From Alphaproteobacteria bacterium (GTDB taxonomy: Bacteria; Pseudomonadota; Alphaproteobacteria; RF32; CAG-239), in the NCBI GenBank assembly GCA_017546885.1, contig JAFYRQ010000051.1, forward strand, positions 1 through 23,323: DNA of 23,323 nucleotides, read 5' to 3'. Shown here in pieces: positions 5,918 through 14,209 of the stretch. The translations under genes were made by a program, and so were the position numbers. Below the pieces are notes generated by a model, which saw only the letters and a program-made list of their open reading frames with translations, did no database searches and was not told the DNA's origin. Position 1 is the stretch's first letter; each line of letters starts with the position of its first letter.

Positions 5918-8356
5918 TTATCCCAAACAACCGAAAGTTTCTTTAGCATATTTTGCGTGAAGCTTGTAATAATTATCCAAGCTTTGTTTAACCATATAAT
6001 TTACGCTACCTTTAGGAAATTCGCCTTTTTCGTTAGCTTTTCCTGCTTTAATTCCGGTTAAAATTTCAATTCCGTCATCTACGTTATCAATTGCGTAAAT
6101 ATGGAATTTTCCTTCACGAACTGCCGCAACAACGTCTTCTCTCAACATCAGGTTGCTGACATTGGTGCGAGGAATAATCACACCCTGATCTCCTGTCAGT
6201 CCCCGGTGTTGACAAACATCAAAGAAACCTTCGATTTTTTCGTTTACGCCACCGATAGGTTGAATGTCGCCAAATTGGTTAATAGAACCGGTTACGGCTA
6301 TGTTTTGTTTTATCGGCAGGTTTGCTATTGCAGAGAGTAAACAATAATATTCGGTTGATGATGCACTATCTCCGTCAACGCCTCCGTATGATTGTTCAAA
6401 AACAATAGATGCAGATAATGAGAGCGGAGAATATTTTGCGAATCGATTAGATATGAGTGATTGTAAAATTAAAACACCTTTTGTGTGAATCGGTCCGCTC
6501 ATGTTTGTTTCACGTTCAATATTGATAAATTCTCCGGTTCCTATTCTGGCTTGAACGGTTATACGAGCCGGTTTTCCAAATGAAAAACGTGAAAAATTAT
6601 AAACAACCAAGCCATTGATTTGACCGACCTTGCTTCCGGTTGTATCCATTAGGATAGTGCCATCGTCAATTTGTTCCAGCATTGCTTGCTTAACTCTGTC
6701 GCTACGATATATTTGAGCGGATACAGCCTGATCAATGTGTTTTTTACCGATTTGCTTGGAATTAGATTCTCTTGCCCAATAGTCAGCTTCACGAAGCAAG
6801 TCGCCGATTGATGCGATATGTGCCGTTAATTTTTTCGAATCGTCAGCTAAACGAGAAGAGTACTCAATTATTCTGGCAACGGCTTGTCGGTTGAGAGTAC
6901 GCAATTTTTTCTTGTTAGATAATGAGCCGATAAGTTTTGCATATTCGACTTCATTTTCTTCTGTTCGGTCCATAATGGTTCCAAAATCGGCTTCCACTTT
7001 GAAGTAGTCTGAAAAATCAGGGTCTCTTTCCGACAATAAATCATAAAGGTCTTCATCACCCAATAAAATTATTTTTACATCTAAAGGAATCGGTTCCGGA
7101 TCGAGAGAAATAGTGGTAAAACTTGTTTCATCTCCCGGAGTTTCAATTTTTACGCTTTTTGAGGCAAGGGCGCGTTTCAGCGAATCCCAAGCATAAGGTT
7201 GTAAAAGCAATTTACGGGCATCAATGAGCAAGAAACCTCCGTTTGCTTTATGTAGTGCACCTGATTTTATAAGAGTAAAGTCGGTTAATAAAGCACCATA
7301 TTGTTGGATTCTTTCAACTCTGCCGACGAGATTTCCTTGTGTCGGGTGGTCTAAATGAATAATCGGAGCTCCGGAATCGGGTTCGTTTTTGATAATTACA
7401 TTTACTTTGAATTTTGCAAATTTATCTTCTTCTTGTTTGTTCATTTTGGTTAATAAAGAAGTTAAAGCATCATCTTCTCCGTTAGCCGGTGCAGCTACAT
7501 TATTATCTGCCGGTAAAAATTCATCAATATTATCTATGATGTGATTTTGAATATTTTTCAAAAACTCATTTACTTCTTTGTTGCCTTTATATTTTTGTCG
7601 TAATGAATCAACAGGATTTTTAACAGCCATTTTGATGAATTTTTCACGTAATACATTATGTTCTTTACGTTGTTTTTCTTCCCATTCCGGTAAGTCTTTA
7701 GCAGCTTTTTCTATTTCTTCCTGCATAAGATTCAGGTCATTTAACAGTTCTTTTTTCTCTTCTTCCGGAAGTTCGTCAAAGGCTTCGGGGCTCAATACTT
7801 CTCCGTTTTTCATCGGGGCGACGACCAAGCCTACTTGCATGTGCAATAAAGAAACACTTTTTCCTTTAGCTTTTTTCTGTAACAAACGCAAATATTCATC
7901 TTTTTTATGTTTATATTTTTCTTGTATGATGCTTACGGCGGCTTTGTATTCATCGCTTTCGACCACAGCCGGAATCGCAACGCTGAAATCGTCGATAAGA
8001 CTGTCTATGTCTTTGGCAAATTCGGTTGCCTGGCCGGCAGGAAAACTTATACTGTGAGGTTTATGAGGTTCTTCAAAATTATATACATAAGCCCAGTCTT
8101 TAGGTGTCGGACGTTTTTTGGCTTCTTCTTCTAAAATTCTTTTTACAAGGCTGGCTTTCCCTGTTCCTTCCGGTCCAAGGCAAAATAAATTATATCCTTT
8201 TGATTTAATATTGATTCCCAATTCAACGGCACTTATTGCTCTGTCTTGTCCGAGAGCAGACATTCTTTCTTCAAGTTCGGCAGTTGTCGTGAAATCGAAT
8301 TTTTGATAATCGCATACCGTATATAATTGATTTGGTTTTAATTTTGAAATACTCAT
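5918..8356 (-). CDS. Lon-like ATP-dependent protease (AAA_32 / LonB-type, no Lon N-domain)
   Basis: A cytoplasmic AAA+ serine protease of 812 residues. Visible order: Walker A GPEGTGKAS (61-69, family-type variant with Ala after the Lys), a long charged insertion (about 140-290), the GGFLLIDARKLL Walker B region with the LKRAL that follows, and a C-terminal Lon protease domain. The catalytic Ser-Lys pair is visible: S664 in VDGDSAS and K707 in GGVNEKIEGF, 43 residues apart as in E. coli Lon (S679/K722). It lacks the Lon substrate-binding N-domain, as in the bacterial YcbZ/LonB-like group. Substrates are unknown. AGGA precedes the ATG, and a perfect dyad lies immediately upstream of that site. 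The membrane gene at 8412-9293 is 55 bp upstream on the same strand. Confidence 0.93.
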   Translation of the reverse strand: MSISKLKPNQLYTVCDYQKFDFTTTAELEERMSALGQDRAISAVELGINIKSKGYNLFCLGPEGTGKASLVKRILEEEAKKRPTPKDWAYVYNFEEPHKPHSISFPAGQATEFAKDIDSLIDDFSVAIPAVVESDEYKAAVSIIQEKYKHKKDEYLRLLQKKAKGKSVSLLHMQVGLVVAPMKNGEVLSPEAFDELPEEEKKELLNDLNLMQEEIEKAAKDLPEWEEKQRKEHNVLREKFIKMAVKNPVDSLRQKYKGNKEVNEFLKNIQNHIIDNIDEFLPADNNVAAPANGEDDALTSLLTKMNKQEEDKFAKFKVNVIIKNEPDSGAPIIHLDHPTQGNLVGRVERIQQYGALLTDFTLIKSGALHKANGGFLLIDARKLLLQPYAWDSLKRALASKSVKIETPGDETSFTTISLDPEPIPLDVKIILLGDEDLYDLLSERDPDFSDYFKVEADFGTIMDRTEENEVEYAKLIGSLSNKKKLRTLNRQAVARIIEYSSRLADDSKKLTAHIASIGDLLREADYWARESNSKQIGKKHIDQAVSAQIYRSDRVKQAMLEQIDDGTILMDTTGSKVGQINGLVVYNFSRFSFGKPARITVQARIGTGEFINIERETNMSGPIHTKGVLILQSLISNRFAKYSPLSLSASIVFEQSYGGVDGDSASSTEYYCLLSAIANLPIKQNIAVTGSINQFGDIQPIGGVNEKIEGFFDVCQHRGLTGDQGVIIPRTNVSNLMLREDVVAAVREGKFHIYAIDNVDDGIEILTGIKAGKANEKGEFPKGSVNYMVKQSLDNYYKLHAKYAKETFGCLG

Positions 8357-8366
8357 TTTCAGGTCC

Positions 8367-8397
8367 TATCTTAAACATAGTTACTTTGTTTAAGATA
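8367..8397 (-). promoter_or_regulatory. Perfect 10-bp inverted repeat just before the Lon-like protease ribosome site
   Basis: TATCTTAAAC (8367-8376) and GTTTAAGATA (8388-8397) are exact reverse complements separated by 11 bases. The dyad lies between the upstream membrane gene and the protease start, ending next to the GGACCTG ribosome-site region. No T tract follows, so it is not an ordinary terminator. It could be a repressor operator or an mRNA hairpin controlling translation. Confidence 0.5.
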
Positions 8398-8411
8398 TAT
8401 TATCGAAAAAG

Positions 8412-9293
8412 CTAAAATCTGGTAAATAATGATAAAGAATTTAGCTTCGTAAATATAATATCTCCGTTTAGTAATGCCTTTTCGGAGCCCAAGATGTAAA
8501 AATGAGGCGGTATAAGTATATTGCGTAAATTGTCAAATAATGCGTTTTTAACTTTCAAATTGTTTTTAGCGGTAAAACAACTCATATCATAATTCCATGC
8601 GGTCATTCCGAAATCACCGAATACAACAACAGGATTATCTTGCTTTGAAACAAAGTCGGAAAGTTTTTTTAGAGCATCTTTTTTAGCCGTTCTGCTTAAT
8701 TTATTCAAATTAACGGCAACAAAGGTTTGCTCCAAATCATCTTTTTTAATTTTTATAAAATCCCCGTAAGTATCAGGAGCCAAAACAACTCTTCCCGATG
8801 TTTGTACGGGATATAATGATAGCATGAAGCCGTCTTTCCAACCGGACGGAGCATGAGAAAAAGAGTATTGTTCCGGCACCATGGACTGCAACTCAAAATC
8901 TGCCAGATTATGATTTATAACAGCTATAATTTCAGAGTTTTTATTAATGGCCTGTTCAAATATATCTAAAGGATTATTTATTTCCGTACCATATAAAATT
9001 CGAGTGGAGTTATCTGGGTTTCCGCCGAATATTGACATACTTGAAGATATGGCAAAAAAATTGATAATCACGAGTATCAACGATAAACTCATATAAAGAT
9101 AATAACGATGGAATGTGGTATAAAAAAACATTGCTACTAAAATCAAATACATTTGCCATCTGTATTCACTTATTGTTTGTGAAAGAGAATTTTCACCGAA
9201 TCCGATAATGGTAAAAAGAGCGAACAAAACAGTCAGTGTCTTGAGAGTTGCATTGACTCTTGCTTTATGTTTTTTGTTTGAAAGGTAACCCAT
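8412..9293 (-). CDS. Membrane-anchored protein with a degenerate EEP-like (endonuclease/exonuclease/phosphatase) domain
   Basis: 293 residues. Two or three hydrophobic helices lie in the first ~90 (LTVLFALFTIIGF; YLILVAMFFYTTFHRYYLYM; LILVIINFFAI), then a soluble domain. The layout and the segment NPVVVFGDFGMTAW resemble membrane-bound EEP-superfamily proteins, where this motif is normally GDFN-x-T-x-W. Here the Asn is Gly. The usual catalytic Glu position seems to read VINHNL, and the C-terminal Asp-His is not evident (NGDIIFTK). If the assignment holds, the domain has probably lost phosphodiesterase chemistry and may be structural or binding. It is the first gene of a likely two-gene unit with the Lon-like protease. 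A weak AGAAGA precedes ATG. Confidence 0.6.
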   Translation of the reverse strand: MGYLSNKKHKARVNATLKTLTVLFALFTIIGFGENSLSQTISEYRWQMYLILVAMFFYTTFHRYYLYMSLSLILVIINFFAISSSMSIFGGNPDNSTRILYGTEINNPLDIFEQAINKNSEIIAVINHNLADFELQSMVPEQYSFSHAPSGWKDGFMLSLYPVQTSGRVVLAPDTYGDFIKIKKDDLEQTFVAVNLNKLSRTAKKDALKKLSDFVSKQDNPVVVFGDFGMTAWNYDMSCFTAKNNLKVKNALFDNLRNILIPPHFYILGSEKALLNGDIIFTKLNSLSLFTRF

Positions 9294-9312
9294 AATCTTA
9301 TCTTCTTTTTTA

Positions 9313-9340
9313 TTGTTTTTTTTATCCTTTTTTATATAAT
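9313..9340 (+). promoter_or_regulatory. Possible promoter for the TPR membrane protein
   Basis: TTGTTT (9313-9318), a 16-base spacer and an exact TATAAT (9335-9340) lie about 50 bases before the downstream start, inside the 88-base divergent gap. AT-rich context makes chance matches likely. Confidence 0.35.
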
Positions 9341-9390
9341 GGTTTTATATACATAAAAAAACTTTTTGTAAACAAGCAGCGGTGCCGACA

Positions 9391-10656
9391 ATGGATAACA
9401 TTTTTAATATTTCCGGTTTTGTAAATTTTATAGTCTCTAAACTTAAAGGGGCTTTTGTTCATACCGCAGAATATGTTTCTTCTCTTACAAATGCCGAATT
9501 GGCTACTGTTTCGCTGTTTTTGGTGTTTATCATTTTTGCATTATTGGCCGTATTGTTTTGGTATGTAAAAACAGTTACCGCCAATATTCGAGAAGCTCGA
9601 AAAAAAGAACAAGAGTTTATGATGTCTCAAGATAACAGGCTCGACCGAAAAGTATTGGACATCGTTGAAGACGAATACATTCCGATAAAACAGGAAGAAA
9701 TAATAAAAACACCGAAGCATGAACAAACAAATAAAGAGATATCCAAAAAACATACCACAATAGATTTTGACTGGAACAGAAGTACTCGTTTTCAGGATGC
9801 TGAAGCAATAAAATCGGCAGATGCCTTTCAATATCGTCAAAAACCGCAAAAACTTATAGATTTATTGGGGCTTATTGTAGATTTGTTGGAGAGAGGAGTT
9901 GATGAACCCAAAATTGCACAAACTGTTATGTATAAAAACCAACATCTTAATTCAGAAGACGATATAATACAGACTATTACCGCTATAAAGTTTTTTATAT
10001 ATTTGTGTGTGAATAATCGATTTAAGAAAATTGATTCGGAAAAAATGTTACCGCAGGAATCTACCGCTATCTTTCATATAGGCAGGGGGGATTGTTCTTT
10101 GGCACTGGTATTGCTGGAAACATTGATTGATAATAATTTGAAAAAAATTAAATCAATACATATCGGTCCGGAAAAAGAAAGAAAATGGTGCGAGACATCA
10201 AATTGTGCGACAATTTTCGGTACTTTGGCATCTTTTACCGATACGCACTTGGCAAGAGGTGCTTTTGAATTAGCGATAGAGTTAAATCCCAAAAATGTCA
10301 CGGCATGGGGAAGACTTGGTGATATGTATGCCAGAAATGAAATTTTTGATAAAGCTATTTGGGCTTATTCCAATGTGTTAAATTTAGCGGATGAGGGAAT
10401 TTATACTCAGCAAATAGCTAATGCAAATAAAAGACTGGCGATTTATTATAATGAAACCGGTTGGAAAGAAAAAGCGGTTGAGATGGGTGAAAAAAGCTCT
10501 GATTTTTACGATAAAATAAAAATCAACCTCCCTTTAACCGATAGAGAGGTTAAGATTGTGAAAATTATAGAATCCAAAGAATTTGAAAACATGGAAACAA
10601 TTGTCGATAGTTTCTTTAGCAAGAAAGAGCCTGAACAAGCAACAGGATATGTTTGA
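9391..10656 (+). CDS. Membrane-anchored TPR-repeat protein
   Basis: 421 residues from the ATG. One transmembrane helix (about 38-60, SLFLVFIIFALLAVLFWYV) is followed by a basic/charged linker (about 61-150) and a helical C-terminal region. TPR-like units are visible in THLARGAFELAIELNPKN, VTAWGRLGDMYARNEIFDKAIWAY and the following IANANKRLAIYYNETGWKEKAVEM. The topology suggests a cytoplasmic scaffold held at the inner membrane by its N-terminus; the partner is unknown. GTG at 9382 would add three residues. I prefer ATG 9391 because a weak GGTG lies six bases before it and nothing better precedes the GTG. It converges with the charged protein gene, with two bases between stops. Confidence 0.75.
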   Translation: MDNIFNISGFVNFIVSKLKGAFVHTAEYVSSLTNAELATVSLFLVFIIFALLAVLFWYVKTVTANIREARKKEQEFMMSQDNRLDRKVLDIVEDEYIPIKQEEIIKTPKHEQTNKEISKKHTTIDFDWNRSTRFQDAEAIKSADAFQYRQKPQKLIDLLGLIVDLLERGVDEPKIAQTVMYKNQHLNSEDDIIQTITAIKFFIYLCVNNRFKKIDSEKMLPQESTAIFHIGRGDCSLALVLLETLIDNNLKKIKSIHIGPEKERKWCETSNCATIFGTLASFTDTHLARGAFELAIELNPKNVTAWGRLGDMYARNEIFDKAIWAYSNVLNLADEGIYTQQIANANKRLAIYYNETGWKEKAVEMGEKSSDFYDKIKINLPLTDREVKIVKIIESKEFENMETIVDSFFSKKEPEQATGYV

Positions 10657-10658
10657 TA

Positions 10659-11660
10659 TTAACGGCTGTATCCGCCTCTTTGAATGTATCTGTCTATGCC
10701 GCTGTTTTGATTCTGATTTTCGCGTTCTTTTTGTTTATCCGAATCGTGTTGTTCTTGTGTTTCGGTTTTTGATATACGTCCGCTTTTTTCCAAAATAATG
10801 TCACGAGCACTTTTTTCGGCAATTTCTTTTTCTTGAGCTTGCTCTTCTTTTTGAGCTTTTGTTTGTTGTTGTTCCTGTTTCTTTTGTTGTTCAGGTGTTT
10901 TTGCCTTAACTTCTTCCGTTTTTTCTTTGGTTACGGCATTTACGGCTTCTTTTTCTTTTTGCTCTTTTGTAATATGATTTTGAACAGATTTCTTCTCTTT
11001 TTCTGCTTCTTGATTAATTGCTCTGCTGACTTCTTTTTCCTCGGCATTTTTAATCTTCGGAAGTTCTTTTTCCGGTTTTGTAGGTTTGGCCTCGGTTGCT
11101 TTAAGAAGGTCTTTTTCCGATCTCTTCTTGATGTTTTCTTTTGCTAAATCTTTAGCTTCAACATCTTTTGTCTTTTGGCGTTGTTGCTCGGTAATCTTTC
11201 TGTCTGTCTCAAGACCGACTTTTTTGATGGTTTCTTCTGCTTTTTGCAGTTTCATGTCTCTTTCGACAGCTTGGCGCAGATTAATATCTTCACCTCTTTC
11301 CATCTGCTCTAAAAGCTTCTTTTCTTGCGGTGTTAACGCTTTTTCAAGGGAGGATACTTCTTTGTCCATAAAGACCGGAACCAAGATATATTCGCGCTCA
11401 TCCTCATCTTCATCATCGAAAGCATCTCTTATTTTTTTACTGATTTTCTTAAAGCCATTAGGAATATTTTTTGGCTTGCCGTGTTTTCCTTTGGATTTTG
11501 TATCACGATCTTTTTTGGCATTATAGGCATTAGCCTCTTTAACATTAACTTTTAGGGTTAATCTTTCATGTTTATCAATACCGCTTTTTTTCCAATCCAT
11601 GTTGGAATCTTCTTTTTTTTCTTTTTCTTCTTGCTGTTCTGAAAAAATATCGTCGTCCAT
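10659..11660 (-). CDS. Highly charged, predicted coiled-coil protein of unknown function
   Basis: 333 residues that I do not recognise. There is no signal peptide or membrane segment. The N-terminus is acidic/basic low complexity, with an acidic run FDDEDEDERE at 81-90. One more ordinary stretch follows (EYILVPVFMDKEVSSLEKAL, about 90-109). From about 105 to 300 it is Lys/Glu/Gln-rich sequence likely to form long helices or coiled coil, and it ends in GIDRYIQRGGYSR. AGGA lies eight bases before ATG, and codon phase is clean throughout, which supports a real gene despite low complexity. It lies 62 bp downstream of the PAS receptor on the same strand, so both may share a transcript, though a 9-bp inverted repeat lies between them. 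TonB/TolA-like linkers look similar but have a membrane anchor. Confidence 0.65.
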   Translation of the reverse strand: MDDDIFSEQQEEKEKKEDSNMDWKKSGIDKHERLTLKVNVKEANAYNAKKDRDTKSKGKHGKPKNIPNGFKKISKKIRDAFDDEDEDEREYILVPVFMDKEVSSLEKALTPQEKKLLEQMERGEDINLRQAVERDMKLQKAEETIKKVGLETDRKITEQQRQKTKDVEAKDLAKENIKKRSEKDLLKATEAKPTKPEKELPKIKNAEEKEVSRAINQEAEKEKKSVQNHITKEQKEKEAVNAVTKEKTEEVKAKTPEQQKKQEQQQTKAQKEEQAQEKEIAEKSARDIILEKSGRISKTETQEQHDSDKQKERENQNQNSGIDRYIQRGGYSR

Positions 11661-11672
11661 CGTGATTTCCTA

Positions 11673-11694
11673 AAATTACCTATTGGTGTAATTT
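11673..11694. repeat. Short inverted repeat upstream of the charged protein gene
   Basis: AAATTAC (11673-11679) and GTAATTT (11688-11694) are exact reverse complements around eight bases, 12 bases before the gene's ATG. It overlaps the area where transcription or ribosome entry would start, so it might be an operator; it may also be chance in AT-rich DNA. Confidence 0.3.
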
Positions 11695-11698
11695 AAAC

Positions 11699-11723
11699 AT
11701 ATTTGACTAATTTTGTCAAATAT
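11699..11723 (-). repeat. Perfect 9-bp inverted repeat at the end of the PAS receptor gene
   Basis: ATATTTGAC (11699-11707) and GTCAAATAT (11715-11723) are exact reverse complements around seven bases, touching the PAS gene stop codon. Read on the minus strand the hairpin is followed only by GTTTAAATT, so it would be a weak terminator. An operator for the next gene (start 39 bases away) is the alternative. Confidence 0.45.
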
Positions 11724-13405
11724 TAACTGTTCCGTTTTTTCATTATTACCATAATTGATTCATTTGACAGCAATGATGATGAACATTCTATTTCGCAACC
11801 GTCGTTTCTTCTCAAACTTATGGCTCGTGTATTATTGCTGAATAAATGACTTCTGATGTCTTTTTTTAATTCGGACCAATTTATGCCGGTATCAAAAAAG
11901 TTTCTTTGCATATCAAGCAGTTCGCTAAAAGTAGGTTCGCCTGCCAACATTGTTTCATCAGCATTCCATAGCTCTGTGTATGACTTGTTATACAATTTTA
12001 ATCTTCCGTTTTCTTCGAAAATAAGTACGGCTTCTTCCATGTTGTTCAAAATTTCTTGTTGGGCATTCATAAAAGAATTATATTCTCTGCTTGCGGCTAA
12101 TCTGTCGGAAATATCTTCATAAGCAAAGACAAGCCCGCCTTGCAAATATGGAGCTCGCACTCTTCTTAAGGTTCTTTCATCAGGCAGGTGTAATAAATCT
12201 TCTTTCGGTTCAATAATGTTATTGAACATTTTTTGTTCTTCGCCTTTGAAGAAAGGATAATCAGGAACCTCGGGGAGAAGTCTGCGTTCTCTTAAATTGT
12301 CCAAGAAACTACTGTAAGTTTGACGTTTTTCAAGCCATTCATTATCAATGCGCCATAGGTCCTTAAAGGCATTATTATAAAAAGATAACCTGTATTTGCT
12401 GTCGAAAACGGCAAAAGCTGTTCCCAAAGCTCCCAAAATTTCCAAATGCGCATTTTGATGTTGTTCAAAGTGATGCTTAAACTCGTCTAAATCAGTTATA
12501 TCTCGCAATGTTCCGACAGTGGAAATTTTATCAAGACTTTCTTCGCTGTGAAAAGGTGTTTCGACGGCTTCAAAACAACATCTTTTTCCGTCAATGTTGA
12601 TGATTATGTTTTGAGTTTGTGCCTGATTGCTTTTTTGACTTTTTTTTGCAAGGGTTTTTAGAGTGTTTTCATTATTGTCTTCTTCTATTTCTATACCGTT
12701 GATGATAATATTGTTTTTATCGGGGCAATTTACAAATTCCATATATTTTTTATTGACTTGCGATAAGCCTAAAGACGGATTTCTCAGCCATACCGGATAT
12801 GGTAGGTTATCTACAATATCTTCTAAATTTTTTAATTTGTTTTTCAAAAATTTTTGTTCATCCAGTATTGAGTTAATATAATCAGCATCACCGCTTATAT
12901 CTCTGAACCAAATAATATCGCCGTAAACACTGCCGTCTGCTCCGCTAACTCTTGCACCGTTTACATTAAGTGTTTTGCCGTTTTTCAAAATAAATTTATC
13001 TTCAAATAAAACACCGTCTTCTCTTAATAAGGTTACATATTTGCGGATTTTTTCCGCATCCTCTTTATAAAATGATTTTATAATATCTTCAAAAGACGAA
13101 TCGATACCGGCGGGTAATGACAGAATAACCGCCAGACGTCGAGAACAATGTTCAACGGTAATTTGTGCGGAGTTATTAATTCTGTCATCAGGATATACAA
13201 AGATAAAATATCCGTCTTTTGAGGCATTTATGGTTTCGGCATAACGTTCTTGCTTTCTGGTTATAAAATAATTTTTTTGCCGCAATTTTAATATGTTAAT
13301 ATAGAAAAAAACAGAAACAACCAATAGCACAACCACAACCGAAAGAACTATGTACCATAGCTCCGGTGCGGCATAAAACATATCTAAAAGTAATTCTTTA
13401 GTCAT
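11723..13405 (-). CDS. DivL-like multi-PAS membrane receptor lacking a histidine-kinase domain
   Basis: 560 residues. One transmembrane helix (about 15-37) is followed by at least three PAS-like modules: about 55-175 (ending GDIIWFRDIS), 190-310 (VDNLPYPVWLRNP ... STVGTLRDITD), and 325-440 (ILGALGTAFAVFDSKYRLSF, AFKDLW, LRERRLLPEVPDY, VFAYEDISD). A fourth, 445-555, has MEEAVLIFEENGRLKLYNKSYTELWN. The AFxxLW and RRLLPE features recall the PAS region of alphaproteobacterial DivL and related sensor kinases. The protein ends directly after the last PAS: no HisKA or HATPase motif follows, and the 62 bp to the next gene cannot hold one. It may sense a ligand or redox state, or act as a non-catalytic partner of a kinase encoded elsewhere. 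Only a weak AGAAA lies before ATG. Confidence 0.78.
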   Translation of the reverse strand: MTKELLLDMFYAAPELWYIVLSVVVVLLVVSVFFYINILKLRQKNYFITRKQERYAETINASKDGYFIFVYPDDRINNSAQITVEHCSRRLAVILSLPAGIDSSFEDIIKSFYKEDAEKIRKYVTLLREDGVLFEDKFILKNGKTLNVNGARVSGADGSVYGDIIWFRDISGDADYINSILDEQKFLKNKLKNLEDIVDNLPYPVWLRNPSLGLSQVNKKYMEFVNCPDKNNIIINGIEIEEDNNENTLKTLAKKSQKSNQAQTQNIIINIDGKRCCFEAVETPFHSEESLDKISTVGTLRDITDLDEFKHHFEQHQNAHLEILGALGTAFAVFDSKYRLSFYNNAFKDLWRIDNEWLEKRQTYSSFLDNLRERRLLPEVPDYPFFKGEEQKMFNNIIEPKEDLLHLPDERTLRRVRAPYLQGGLVFAYEDISDRLAASREYNSFMNAQQEILNNMEEAVLIFEENGRLKLYNKSYTELWNADETMLAGEPTFSELLDMQRNFFDTGINWSELKKDIRSHLFSNNTRAISLRRNDGCEIECSSSLLSNESIMVIMKKRNS

Positions 13406-13447
13406 TTTTCTAAATTTTTTCTGTTATTTTTCTATTATATAATATAA

Positions 13448-13463
13448 ACTAATGCCGATTAGT
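13448..13463. repeat. Small inverted repeat in the divergent gap of the PAS receptor and tsaB
   Basis: ACTAAT-GCCG-ATTAGT is an exact 6-bp dyad with a four-base centre. It lies next to a TATAAT (13438-13443) in the 90-base gap between the two divergent starts. It could be an operator serving both genes; no footprint family is recognised. Confidence 0.3.
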
Positions 13464-13495
13464 AAATTATAAAAGTAAAATGGTAAACAACAAAG

Positions 13496-14155
13496 ATGTA
13501 TAATTTAGCATTTGATACGACCGGTCAAAGCTGTTCGGTTATTTTAACACAAGATGGTATAACACTGGAAAAGTCCGTAAAAAAAATGGATTTCGGACAG
13601 GCGGAAGTATTGCTTCCGACAATCAGGAATATTTTGGATAATCACAATATAACCATGAATGAGCTGGATTTGATAACCGTATGTACGGGACCGGGGTCTT
13701 TTACAGGCGTTCGTTCGTCATTATCTGCAGCCAGAACTTTCGGTTTGGCTTTGCCGGAAACCGGGTTGACCGGGGTATCTTCTTTTGAAGCTTATGTTGA
13801 GGATATAAATCCTGATGAGTTGGCGGAGATTAATGCCGTAATCATTGAAACAAAACGTGAAGATTTTTATGTTCAGCTTTTTGATATACACAAAAAACCT
13901 TTAACTCCACCTCAAGCGCTTAACTATGCCGACATCATTGATAAATTGCGAAATCACAAAGTTACTTTGGTCGGAGACGGAGTAGAGAGATTTTTGAGTC
14001 AACCGTCGGGTTTGAGTTTACATGTTATAAGAATGGAAGAAATGTTATCCATTACCGCTCTTGCCAGATGCGGAAACAATCGATATGCAAAAAAATGTTT
14101 AGATTATCCTAAACCTCTTTATTTGAGAGCTCCCGATGTTTGTGTTAAAGCTTGA
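13496..14155 (+). CDS. tsaB: TsaB, tRNA threonylcarbamoyladenosine synthesis subunit
   Basis: TsaB is the non-catalytic scaffold that pairs with TsaD (and TsaE) to make t6A at position 37 of ANN-decoding tRNAs. Residues 1-20 (LAFDTTGQSCSVIL) show the ASKHA-fold N-terminus, and GPGSFTGVRSSLSAARTFGL near 62-82 is the clearest family signature. The length of 219 is normal. Start: the family N-terminus begins at this ATG; the ribosome site is weak (AAAG). The bifunctional PBP gene follows closely. tsaE and tsaD are not in the window. Confidence 0.93.
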   Translation: MYNLAFDTTGQSCSVILTQDGITLEKSVKKMDFGQAEVLLPTIRNILDNHNITMNELDLITVCTGPGSFTGVRSSLSAARTFGLALPETGLTGVSSFEAYVEDINPDELAEINAVIIETKREDFYVQLFDIHKKPLTPPQALNYADIIDKLRNHKVTLVGDGVERFLSQPSGLSLHVIRMEEMLSITALARCGNNRYAKKCLDYPKPLYLRAPDVCVKA

Positions 14156-14198
14156 TTTTTTATAATAACTTAACTTATTTTTGTTAAACTGCCGATAA

Positions 14199-14203
14199 TG
14201 AGG
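14199..14203 (+). promoter_or_regulatory. Ribosome binding site that decides the PBP start
   Basis: TGAGG lies six bases before the ATG at 14210. An in-frame ATG at 14198 has no such site and overlaps this one, so translation most likely begins at 14210. Confidence 0.6.
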
Positions 14204-14209
14204 CAGAAG

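Noticed and set aside
8409..8447. 8-bp inverted repeat AAGCTAAA/TTTAGCTT over the end of the EEP-like gene, with TTTTT on the minus strand
   Set aside because: The loop is 23 bases and the stem A/T-rich, so I do not call it a terminator.
10833..11526. Two long plus-strand open frames opposite the charged protein
   Set aside because: They are Phe/Leu/Ser-rich mirror images of Lys/Glu-rich codons, a normal shadow of such genes, and lack ribosome sites.
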